A program made the translations under genes and the position numbers. From Phyllobacterium phragmitis (GTDB lineage: Bacteria; Pseudomonadota; Alphaproteobacteria; Rhizobiales; Rhizobiaceae), in NCBI RefSeq assembly GCF_002980495.1, contig NZ_PVBR01000019.1, positions 1 to 64,000 of the forward strand: a DNA stretch of 64,000 bases, read 5' to 3'. Position 1 is the stretch's first letter. Every line of letters begins with the position of its first letter. This document shows, piece by piece, positions 55,174-64,000 of this stretch. Below the pieces are notes generated by a model. The model did not search any database and was not told the origin of the DNA. It saw only the letters and a list, made by a program, of their open reading frames with translations.

Positions 55174-55509
55174 TAGGCGTATCCTGTCGCTTAAGCGGCT
55201 TTATTTAATAGAATCGGCTGCTTGGGTCATTCTGCACCGCTTATGCGGCGGAGAAGATGAGGCATATTCCTGTGACATGCACCGGGATGACGGAATGGAG
55301 ATGTTCCGCCTCTATAGGCACTGTTCTGTAGGCGAAAACATTGGTGATTGGCCGCCAACATCCATCCAAACTCCCGTCATCCTGTGCTTCGGCAGCGCCA
55401 CAGCTATAATGGTGTTGGAAATACAGCCGGCCGGTTAACAACCTCCAGAATCGAAAACGCGGCCCGGGGAGGCCGCGTTTTGCATGTCTGTCCTACGTTC
55501 TCCGCGAAA
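55174..55509. other. Gene-free region between the Mla-type operon and the GPR-like gene
   Basis: About 335 bp without a convincing gene. It holds the hairpin terminator at 55454-55481 near its right end. The left part contains only short unconvincing frames. Confidence 0.6.
55454..55481. terminator. Bidirectional terminator
   Basis: AAAACGCGGCC-CGGGGA-GGCCGCGTTTT, an 11-bp stem with A and T tracts on both sides, between two convergent transcription units. Confidence 0.85.
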
Positions 55510-58500
55510 TCAGCGCAGGCGGCCGCTGGCGTGGGCCAGCATGGTGTAGACCTTGCCGGTATCCGACGTCAGATAGGTCTGCGTCACCATGTTGTCGCGG
55601 TCGTTGCGGGCGACGTCTTCGAGCAGGCGCTGGAAATCGTCCATGTAGCGGTCCACCGCACGGCGGAATTCGCTGTCGGACTGGTATTTGCGCTTGATCT
55701 CGTCGAAGGTCTGCTGACCCTTGAGCGTGTAGAGCCGGCGCGTGAAGACGTTGCGTTCGCCACGGCGATAGCGATCCCACAGTTCCACGGATGCATCGTG
55801 ATCGATGGCACGGGCAATATCGACCGATAGCGAATTGAGCGATTCGACCACATGGGCGGGAGAGCGCGGTGTACCGGTGGGCTGCGTACGGATCTGCTCG
55901 GGCTGCTCTTCCTCGCGCGAGGCGCGGGCGAGAAGATCGGAAACCCAACCGCCGCCATTGCGGGGCGCGGTGCCTGCCGGTGCGGGAGCGCCCTGGCTTC
56001 TAACAGGTTCTTCCGGAAGCATCCGTTCGGGAGCACGCGGCGCCGGAGTTGCCGGTATGGATGAGGGCATGGATGCAGCAGGTGCCGGGCGCGGCGCTGG
56101 AGCGGGACGGGAGACGGTCCGGTCGGCCCGGCTTTCGCCGACATCGACCAGACGGCCCGATTTGTTGACGATCTCCGCCAGTTCCTTGAGCGCGTTGATC
56201 TGCTCGGAAACGGCATTGCGCATGGCTTTGGTCGATTCCTTGGCTTCGGCGGGCATGTCCAGCACGCCGCGTTTCAATTCGCTGCGCGTCTCGTCAAGCT
56301 CGGAGCGGATTTCCGCGGCTGTGCGGCGGATTTCGTCCGTGGCAGTGGTAAACTTCTGCGACGCCTGCTCGACGACGTCGGATATGGCGGAACGCATCTG
56401 TTCGGCCGACATTCTGGTGCGGCCTTCGGCACGTTCGAATGCGGACGAAACGAGATTTTCGAAGGAGCGCATGACCTGCTCGATACCTTCCGACCTCTGG
56501 ACCAGGCCGGAGGCGAGATCTTGCAGCGCCTGTTGACGTTCCTCAAGGGTTGCGGCGAGATTGCCCTGCGCCGAGCCGATCATCTCGTTGGCGGAGCCGA
56601 GCACCTTGCTGTGTTCCTCGAAACGCTCGGCAATGTTGGTGATCTGCTTCAGCGTCTCGTTCGAAAGGCTGCTGAGCGTGTTGATGTTTCCATCGATAAG
56701 TCGGGTCGAGGAGGCGAATGTCTCCGCCGCACGACTGGTGTTTTCGGCAAAGGACGACGTGGTGTCGACAAGGCGGGTATCGATGTCGCCCAGGTTGCGC
56801 GTGGCGACATCGATGAGTTCGCCAAGCTTGGCGTTGGATGTAGCCAGTCTATTGATGAGATCGTCGACGCCTTCCGAAAGGCCTGATTTGGCTTCCTGAA
56901 TGGCGGAGATGGTTTCCGCCGTCCGGCTGGCAAGCGCATTGACCAGCGCTGCATTCTCGGCGCGAAGCCTGTCGGTTGCGGCATGGGTGGCTTCTTCGAG
57001 CTGGCTTGCAAGGCCGCGGCCGCTATCGGCGAGACGCTCGACGAGCGGCTCGGCGGTATCGTGGAGAATGCGTGTGATCTCCTGCGAACGTGCGGCCAGA
57101 ACGCTGTTGAGCTCGCGCGTGCGCTCCTCCAGCGTGGCGGACGTATTCTGCGTCACGTCGGCGATGCGTGCCTCGATGGAGCCGAGCTCGCCGGTAACGC
57201 GCGATCCGATTTCGCCGAGGCTCATCGCAATGGCGTCCGCACGCTCGTTGAGGCGGGCTTCCGTTCCACTGAGATTTTCGACGAGACGGGCGCTGAAAGA
57301 TTCGCCGTAGCCGTCAAGCGCCTCACCGGCTTTCGCAGCCTCGGCCGACAGGGTACTGGCGGCTTCGCCGATTTTCTCACGCAATGCGCCGGCGACGACC
57401 GATGCGCTCTGTTCGAGCGATTTGCGCACATTGTCCACGCCGATCGAGAGCGCCTTCTGCATGGTCGAGGTGCGTTCATCGATGATGCCCGTCTGACCTT
57501 CGAAGGCCCGGCCAAGTGCGGCGCTGCTTTCGCCTATGGCCTCGTGCAGCATCGCCGTGCGCTGTTCGATAATGGTGTTGTGGTCCTGAAGCGTTTGACC
57601 GAGCGAGGCGGTGGTCTCCGTCAGTGCGGTGCGGATTTCGGCGGCACGATCCTCGATCGTGCGCTCATGCCCGTCCAGCGTCTGGGCGAGGGCGGCATGG
57701 TTTTGCGAAAGGACGGAACTCAGGCCCGATGTGCGCTCCTTGATGGCGCGGGCATGATCGTCGAAGCTTGCACCGAGCGTATCGCTGCTCTCCGAAAGCG
57801 TGGTGCGGATGGCGGTGGTACGTTCATCGAGTGCACGGGCGAGTGTATCCTGGCCATCGGTCAGAGCATTGCGAACGTCATCGGCCTTTTCATCGAAGGT
57901 GCGGGCAAGCGTGTCCTGGCTTCCGCTCAGAAGATCGCGGATACCACGCGTGCGTTCATCGAGCGCACGGGCGAGCGCATCCTGGCTTTCGCCGAGGAGT
58001 TCGCGGACGCCGTGGGTGCGTTCATCAATCGAATTGACGTGGCTTTCAAAGACGTTCTGCAGGACCGTGTTGTTTTCGGCCAACGCTGCGCGGACACCGG
58101 TGACGCGCTCGTCAAGCGTGGCGCCGTGCTTTTCGAACGTCTTGTCGAGAACGGCACTGTTTTCGGCAATTGCCGCTCTTATGGCGGCGGTGCGTTCCTC
58201 AAGCAGTGAGGCATGGTTTTCGGTAACGCCGCCGAGTGCTGTCGTGCTGGAGGCGACGGCCTTTTCGATATTGCCGGTATGGACGGCAAGCGTGTCGGCG
58301 TGATCGCGAATGACCGCGGAGACACGGTCGGTTTCGCCGGCAAGCGAAGCTGCAAGCGCATCGCGGCCTTCCGCCAATTGTCCTGCGAAGGACGCCGCCT
58401 TCTCATTGAGCAGGCCAGCAACCGAATCGGCGATGCCGGAAAGGTCGCCGCTGATCCTGGTCTTGGTTTCGTCGATAATGCCGCTGATGGACGAGCGCCC

Positions 58501-60054
58501 TTCGGAGAAGGTTTCCGCGATTTCGCGGGTGCGCGAAATAAGGTTCTCGTTGATCTGGCGCGCGCGTGCTTCCAGCGCTGCATTCAGCTTTTCGGTGCTG
58601 GTGTCGAGAGATTGCGCGCGGGTCTCGAATTCGCTCAAGAGCGAACGGCCGCGCTCGGAGAGCGTATTGTCGAGATTGGCGAGGCGCGCATCGAACTCGC
58701 TGACCATCGTCTGCGTGGCGCTGCCGAGCAGCGAGGCGATGCCGCTGGTGCGCTTGTCGAGCGCCTCCTCGAGATTTGTCGCAACTGATTGCGACTGCTC
58801 GGTCAAGGCGGTGATCCGCGTGTCCAGCAAATTGGCGAATGCCTCGCCTGACGTGGTGATGCGGGAAGAGACGTCCATGGCGCGTGTATCGATCGCGCCG
58901 GTGATCGCATTGCCGCTTTCGTTGATCCTGTTGACCAGGTTTTCGCCGGACTGGTTGAGCGATTGCGTCAGCTCGGTCGATGCGCCCAGCACGCTATCGC
59001 GGATGATGTTGCTGGCGGAGCTGAGCTCATCCTTCAGGTGCTCATGGGCGCCGGAGATCGAGGAGCGGACGCGTTCCGCATGGGTGACGACGGCTTCGCG
59101 TTCATTGCCGAGTTCGCCGACCAGTGTGCGGATGCGTATCTCATTATCGGTATAGGCGCGTTCGAGTTCGTTGACTTCCGTCTGGACGAGGGTTTCGAGT
59201 TCGACAGCGCGGGCCAGCGTACGCTCGATGCCTTCGCTCATTGCGGCGACTTCGCGGCGTACCGCCTGGCCAAGCGAGGAAACACGTTCGCCGGCGATGG
59301 CCTCGGGCTCTGCGAGGCGCTGGGCCGCTTCCGTCATCGTGCGCGCTGCAAACTGCATTTCCTGCGCACGCCGCAGCATATGGGCGAAGCCCCAGAACAT
59401 GAGGATCGGAACGGTAATTCCAGTCGCCACCGCGATGCCGCTCGGCGATGTGAAGAAATTGGCGATGGCCTGTGGTGACGTCAGGCCGGATGGGCTGAGC
59501 GAATGACCGATCGCCAGGCCTCCGGCGGCCCAAAGCGCGCTGATGGCGGTGGTCGTCCAATAGATGCGGTTTGACGGGCGCTGGGCGATGTTACGGCGCA
59601 GGAGAGCCGCATCGCTGCGCAGATCGTCGTTCGCCGGTGTCAGGGACGCGGCTTTCGGCTGCTGGCTTTGAGAGTGGGGAGGCGATTGGAGGGCCTGGGG
59701 CGCGGCGGCTGCCGAGCCTGAGCCTTTGGGGGGCATGGTTGCAGCTGCAACCCTGGGCGGCGAGGGCGGCGGCGGCGGTGCCGCCACGACAGCCGGCTTT
59801 GCCGCACTGGAAGCCTTTTCGGCGCTTTTCGTCTTTGCAGATGGAAATACTACGGGCGAACCTTTCTTCTCATTCGCCAGTTCCTCCGCCGCGCGCGAAA
59901 TCTGTTCCTCCAGATCATCAAGCGAAAAATCGTCATCGATCGAGCCGAGGTTCATATCAATGCCCAGATCATCGTCGAAATCGATGTCCAGGGCCTTTTC
60001 CAACGCTTCCTCGACTTCGTGGTCGATCTTCTCCGCTTTGGTTTTGGGTGCCAT
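55510..60054 (-). CDS. Growth pole ring (GPR/RgsE)-like giant coiled-coil membrane protein
   Basis: The 1514-aa protein has an acidic N-terminus (residues 10-60, DIDFDDDLGIDMNLGSIDDD), a Pro/Ala-rich linker (about 75-140), two membrane helices (about 164-184 and 205-225), a very long helical region (about 230-1290) and a conserved C-terminal domain (about 1400-1514, RRGERNVFTRRLYTLKGQQT). Between about 630 and 880 it consists of 22- and 29-residue repeats of the type LDERTRGIRDLLSGSQDTLA, an apolipoprotein-like pattern. Layout and order match GPR of Agrobacterium and RgsE of Sinorhizobium, which build a ring at the growing pole. It is terminated by a strong hairpin. Confidence 0.75.
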   Translation of the reverse strand: MAPKTKAEKIDHEVEEALEKALDIDFDDDLGIDMNLGSIDDDFSLDDLEEQISRAAEELANEKKGSPVVFPSAKTKSAEKASSAAKPAVVAAPPPPPSPPRVAAATMPPKGSGSAAAAPQALQSPPHSQSQQPKAASLTPANDDLRSDAALLRRNIAQRPSNRIYWTTTAISALWAAGGLAIGHSLSPSGLTSPQAIANFFTSPSGIAVATGITVPILMFWGFAHMLRRAQEMQFAARTMTEAAQRLAEPEAIAGERVSSLGQAVRREVAAMSEGIERTLARAVELETLVQTEVNELERAYTDNEIRIRTLVGELGNEREAVVTHAERVRSSISGAHEHLKDELSSASNIIRDSVLGASTELTQSLNQSGENLVNRINESGNAITGAIDTRAMDVSSRITTSGEAFANLLDTRITALTEQSQSVATNLEEALDKRTSGIASLLGSATQTMVSEFDARLANLDNTLSERGRSLLSEFETRAQSLDTSTEKLNAALEARARQINENLISRTREIAETFSEGRSSISGIIDETKTRISGDLSGIADSVAGLLNEKAASFAGQLAEGRDALAASLAGETDRVSAVIRDHADTLAVHTGNIEKAVASSTTALGGVTENHASLLEERTAAIRAAIAENSAVLDKTFEKHGATLDERVTGVRAALAENNTVLQNVFESHVNSIDERTHGVRELLGESQDALARALDERTRGIRDLLSGSQDTLARTFDEKADDVRNALTDGQDTLARALDERTTAIRTTLSESSDTLGASFDDHARAIKERTSGLSSVLSQNHAALAQTLDGHERTIEDRAAEIRTALTETTASLGQTLQDHNTIIEQRTAMLHEAIGESSAALGRAFEGQTGIIDERTSTMQKALSIGVDNVRKSLEQSASVVAGALREKIGEAASTLSAEAAKAGEALDGYGESFSARLVENLSGTEARLNERADAIAMSLGEIGSRVTGELGSIEARIADVTQNTSATLEERTRELNSVLAARSQEITRILHDTAEPLVERLADSGRGLASQLEEATHAATDRLRAENAALVNALASRTAETISAIQEAKSGLSEGVDDLINRLATSNAKLGELIDVATRNLGDIDTRLVDTTSSFAENTSRAAETFASSTRLIDGNINTLSSLSNETLKQITNIAERFEEHSKVLGSANEMIGSAQGNLAATLEERQQALQDLASGLVQRSEGIEQVMRSFENLVSSAFERAEGRTRMSAEQMRSAISDVVEQASQKFTTATDEIRRTAAEIRSELDETRSELKRGVLDMPAEAKESTKAMRNAVSEQINALKELAEIVNKSGRLVDVGESRADRTVSRPAPAPRPAPAASMPSSIPATPAPRAPERMLPEEPVRSQGAPAPAGTAPRNGGGWVSDLLARASREEEQPEQIRTQPTGTPRSPAHVVESLNSLSVDIARAIDHDASVELWDRYRRGERNVFTRRLYTLKGQQTFDEIKRKYQSDSEFRRAVDRYMDDFQRLLEDVARNDRDNMVTQTYLTSDTGKVYTMLAHASGRLR

Positions 60055-60365
60055 CGCCGTTACTTACCTCGTACTCATCACTGATGCGTATCCCGTTCAG
60101 AATGCCGCACCGAACTCATTACGCCCACCTTATATCGTACCGGCTCGTGTGCCGGAAAGAAACTGCCGAATTCGCAAATGCTTAAAAGTTTAAACACAAG
60201 GTTAACGCTGAGTGCTTGACGCTTCGAAAAAACCGCCTTTTTCCGCCATTACACCCGTTTTAACCAAATTGTGGAAATCTGCATCGACAGGCAAGGTGCA
60301 AGCCTCGAATATGCCATTTTTGAGGACATACGGGAATGCACCAAAAAGCATTCAAGGAGAATAGA
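60055..60365. promoter_or_regulatory. Divergent promoter region of the GPR-like and Hpt genes
   Basis: No gene lies here. The sequence TAAA-CACAAGG-TTAAC at 60191-60206 resembles the CtrA box (TTAA-N7-TTAAC) with one swapped pair in the first half. TTTTAACCA at about 60251-60259 is a half-site. CtrA control of a polar growth protein would be sensible, but the match is imperfect. Confidence 0.35.
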
Positions 60366-60770
60366 ATGGCGGTAGCGCGTCAAAACAACAGCCGAGTCGC
60401 CGCAGCGGAAAGTGCTGCGATAGCTTTCGTCCAGCCGGGTGGCGAAGTCTCCAGCCCGTCCCGCAGCCGTCCCATCGATCTCGTCCATCTGGCGCGCCAG
60501 ACGCTCGGCGATCGTACGCTCGAGGCGGAGGTGCTCGCGCTGTTTTCCAGGCAGGCCGGCGGCGTGGCCGATCGCATCGGCCAGGTGAGCGGCAAGGAAA
60601 GGGCGCTTCTCGCGCATTCGCTGAAGGGTTCGGCGCGCTCCATCGGTGCGTTCGGCGTGGCGGAACTAGCAGAAAAGATCGAATCCGATCCAGCCAGCGA
60701 CAAGGCAGTGACCGCTTTGTGCAATGCCTTGACCGACGTGCAGGAATTCATCGCCGCCATCAGCCGTTGA
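60366..60770 (+). CDS. Hpt-domain phosphotransfer protein
   Basis: The 134-aa protein has a flexible N-terminal 35 residues and a histidine phosphotransfer helical domain with ALLAHSLKGSARSIGAFGV, the phospho-accepting His at residue 84 and the following Lys-Gly. It would relay phosphate between a hybrid kinase and a response regulator. It is not ChpT, which is a pseudo-kinase-like dimer. AAGGAGAATAGA precedes ATG 60366. It is divergent from the GPR-like gene, hinting at a link to polarity or cell-cycle signalling. Confidence 0.85.
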   Translation: MAVARQNNSRVAAAESAAIAFVQPGGEVSSPSRSRPIDLVHLARQTLGDRTLEAEVLALFSRQAGGVADRIGQVSGKERALLAHSLKGSARSIGAFGVAELAEKIESDPASDKAVTALCNALTDVQEFIAAISR

Positions 60771-60904
60771 TGCGCCTATTCAATCGGCTCGTGAGGGCGA
60801 TTACACCAATCAATCCAATGCTGTGAAGGCCAATGCTGTGAAGGACGGTGCTCCATCGGCTGCATAATGCCGCAGATGGCCTGGAGCGCCGACCGCCAGG
60901 TTGA

Positions 60905-61282
<378 letters not shown>

Positions 61283-61288
61283 CGCCGA

Positions 61289-61423
61289 TGTGTTGATATT
61301 CAGATGATGGCGGGCTGCAAATGCCGCTTTTCTGCGCTTCCGGTGCTCATGTACTGAAGTACACTGCGCTTCGGTTCTCGAGAACCGCCATTTTCGCCTC
61401 GCCCTGACCTGAATCTCAACACA
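61289..61423. repeat. 135-bp element with terminal inverted repeats and nested palindromes
   Basis: The ends TGTGTTGATATTCAG (61289-61303) and CTGAATCTCAACACA (61409-61423) are inverted repeats with one mismatch. Inside are TGTACT-GA-AGTACA (61350-61363), the perfect palindrome GGTTCTCGAGAACC (61373-61386) and a direct repeat CTGCGCTTC (61332 and 61365). It separates the ferredoxin gene from its reductase gene and contains no ORF. Confidence 0.65.
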
Positions 61424-61541
61424 CCGTAGCCTTTTCCGAAGTCGATAAAAAATTTGACCTTGCTTCCGTCAAGCGCTACGCGGCTCAGCAAACAGCCGCG
61501 CGCCTTGGTATGTGGCGCGTCAGCCAGCGTTCCATTCCTGA

Positions 61542-62579
<1,038 letters not shown>

Positions 62580-62607
62580 CGTCGGGTTTTCGGAGCTGGA
62601 AGTTGCA

Positions 62608-63243
62608 CTAATTCAACTTGCCGAATTCACGTTCAAGCCGATATGTCAGCAGCCGCTCGAAGCGCTTTTCGAAGTTGAGTGTCTCGATCCGGTCGAACCT
62701 TTTTTGCGCGGTCTCGTGGTCCTTCATGATCCGCTGGGTCACCTTGTCGATATCCTGGCGCAGCAGCGAACAATCGGGACGTGAAGGCAAAGCCCTCACT
62801 TCGCGCTCTATCTCGCTCGCATGGCTGCGTGCGATGACCAGGTGGCTTTCCTCGTGGCGCTTGATATCGCGCGAAAGCGTGTCCCAGACGAGCGCCAGTT
62901 CCGGCGATGCGGTCTTGCGCTGTTTCCAGCGCGGCAGGAAAACCTTGGCGTAGACATTGACGTAGACGCCGGTGACGCGGCAGGCCTTGCCGTTCGAGCC
63001 GTATCGCGCCTTGGCATCGAAACGTATCTGGGCTGCGCCCGGATGGCGCTGGCCGGTGCTTTTCAGCAAATGTCCGCCGCGCGAGAGCGATTTATCGAGA
63101 TCGGCCGCCGTCTTGCCGGAGACGCTGTAATAGCTGTAGCTGCGGTGGATAGAGGCGGCATCCGCGCCGGTGGCAGCAAAGGCAAGCACAGCCGCCAAGG
63201 CAATCGGGGCCATCGCGGCCAGAACCCTACGCATGGAAATCAT
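62608..63243 (-). CDS. DUF922 exported putative metalloprotease
   Basis: The 211-aa protein has a signal peptide (residues 1-29, ending GADA) and a DUF922 domain with SYSYYSVSGKTAADLDKSLS and the zinc-binding RHEESHLVIARSHA (HExxH-like, H-E-E-S-H) at about residue 131. The family is predicted to be secreted Zn-dependent proteases; no substrate is known. It diverges from folP and converges with the reductase gene. Confidence 0.85.
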   Translation of the reverse strand: MISMRRVLAAMAPIALAAVLAFAATGADAASIHRSYSYYSVSGKTAADLDKSLSRGGHLLKSTGQRHPGAAQIRFDAKARYGSNGKACRVTGVYVNVYAKVFLPRWKQRKTASPELALVWDTLSRDIKRHEESHLVIARSHASEIEREVRALPSRPDCSLLRQDIDKVTQRIMKDHETAQKRFDRIETLNFEKRFERLLTYRLEREFGKLN

Positions 63244-63437
63244 TTACTTCGGTTCCTTCGCAGCTTCCAATGCAAATATAACTTTTTGATGTCGAATAGG
63301 TTCAACATGGCGCACAATCGTCAAGACAAACATAATTGTCATAAAAATTGACAGGCCAGGATTGGTTGACGTGCCGAATTCTCGTCGTCACAACGTTGGG
63401 CCAGAATTGCCGATCGACCATAGGGGGAGCGAACCGG

Positions 63438-64000
63438 ATGCGGAGAGAATGGCGGCTTGCGCATGGGCGCAGCCTGATCCTGGGCGACGAGGCCGTCATT
63501 ATGGGCATTCTCAATGTCACGCCGGATTCCTTTTCCGATGGCGGATTGTATGACGACCTGCCACGGGCGCTCGCTGCAGCGCATACGATGCTAGAGGAGG
63601 GAGCCGCAATCGTCGATGTCGGCGGCGAGTCCACCCGGCCGGGCGCGCTTGCCGTGGACGCGGCGACGGAGCAGGCGCGGATCCTGCCGGTGATCGAGGC
63701 GCTCGCCAAGAATACGGATTGCCTGATTTCCGTCGATACCTATCGCGAGGAGACCGCGCGGCTTGCAGTGGCCGCCGGCGCACACATCGTCAACGATGTC
63801 TGGGGATTGCAGCGCGAACCGGACATCGCAAACGGCGAGTCGGGGATCGCCGATCTCGCGGCCATGACGGGGGCGGGGCTCGTCATCATGCATACCGGGC
63901 GCGAACGCGAGCGCGACCGGGATGTGATCGCCGACCAATTCGCCTTCCTGAACCGTTCGCTGGAGATCGCGCGGGCCGCCGGGGTAGAGGAAAACCGCAT
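63438..64000 (+). CDS. folP: Dihydropteroate synthase, 5' part (cut by window edge)
   Basis: FolP condenses p-aminobenzoate with dihydropterin pyrophosphate in folate synthesis and is the target of sulfonamides. The first 188 codons are present: MGILNVTPDSFSDGG (about residues 22-36), GAAIVDVGGESTRPGA and VSVDTYREETA-type motif with the phosphate and pterin-binding residues. ATG 63438 follows AGGGGGAGCG. The frame is open to the end of the window, so the rest lies outside. Confidence 0.93.
   Translation, partial: MRREWRLAHGRSLILGDEAVIMGILNVTPDSFSDGGLYDDLPRALAAAHTMLEEGAAIVDVGGESTRPGALAVDAATEQARILPVIEALAKNTDCLISVDTYREETARLAVAAGAHIVNDVWGLQREPDIANGESGIADLAAMTGAGLVIMHTGRERERDRDVIADQFAFLNRSLEIARAAGVEENR

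Noticed and set aside
57400-58200. Regularly spaced similar DNA units suggesting a CRISPR array
   Set aside because: Units are 66 or 87 bp, in frame and translated into heptad-type helices, with no constant repeat and unique spacer pattern.
56983-58209. 408-codon open frame antisense to the GPR-like gene, with repeated text
   Set aside because: The repetition is simply the reflection of the coiled-coil repeats on the other strand. It is not an independent gene.

Overview
The window is a stretch of chromosome from an alphaproteobacterium of the order Hyphomicrobiales. Gene content and protein wording point to the Brucellaceae (Brucella, Ochrobactrum, Pseudochrobactrum and relatives). The supporting signs are: a divergent cobS/cobT pair beside DUF1289 and a TIGR02281-type protease; the clpP-clpX-lon-hup block; a huge GPR/RgsE-like polar growth protein; a class II DAHP synthase; a plcP-agt lipid-remodelling pair; and several families of short palindromic intergenic repeats. 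The genus is an inference; no rRNA is present to settle it.

Region by region. 1-760 is a scar of mobile DNA: the tail of an IS701-type transposase, an internal fragment of a second one, and the first ~20 codons of a tyrosine integrase facing away from dusA, with repeated TTTGGTACA motifs directly upstream of dusA, a known integration hotspot. 809-10219 holds dusA, a retropepsin-like protease, DUF1289, cobS/cobT, an Lrp-type regulator, a UDG-family protein, a GST, a secreted-type nuclease, a sensor kinase and a hydroxyacid dehydrogenase. 10310-15961 holds a penicillin-acylase family enzyme and a polar amino acid ABC importer (binding protein plus two permeases, no ATPase) with a GST at its end. 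16196-19641 is a molybdenum cofactor block (mobB, mobA, moaA) followed by DUF971 and a PPOX-family protein. 19702-25140 has a MarR/hydrolase divergent pair, class I fumarase and an LdtD/YcbB-like L,D-transpeptidase.

25141-27110 is a second disturbed zone: a 19-bp-stem hairpin, the last ~58 codons of a proteasome-type protease, an orphan 106-aa ORF, a small membrane protein, tRNA-Val(CAC), an acyltransferase pseudogene with an internal deletion, and a cluster of palindromic repeats. 27195-32705 is the proteostasis block clpP-clpX-lon-hup. 32859-43050 is mostly housekeeping: gph, rpiA, gor, class II DAHP synthase, dgkA, nadE, gltX. 42968-47545 has a DUF2865 secreted protein (its 3' end overlaps gltX), malic enzyme and an atypical SDR. 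47739-49609 is plcP-agt. 49865-55173 has DoxX, an enolase-superfamily epimerase and an Mla-type lipid ABC operon (STAS-MlaE, MlaF, MlaD, auxiliary lipoprotein). 55510-60770 is the 1514-aa GPR-like protein with an Hpt protein divergent from it. 60959-64000 has a [2Fe-2S] ferredoxin, its likely TrxR-like NADP reductase, a DUF922 protein and the start of folP, cut by the window edge.

No CRISPR array, prophage or clear secretion/defence cassette was seen. The items most worth a second look are the dusA-side island scar, the damaged zone around tRNA-Val, the GPR-like protein with 22/29-residue repeats, the plcP-agt pair with a palindrome upstream, and the dispersed repeat families.
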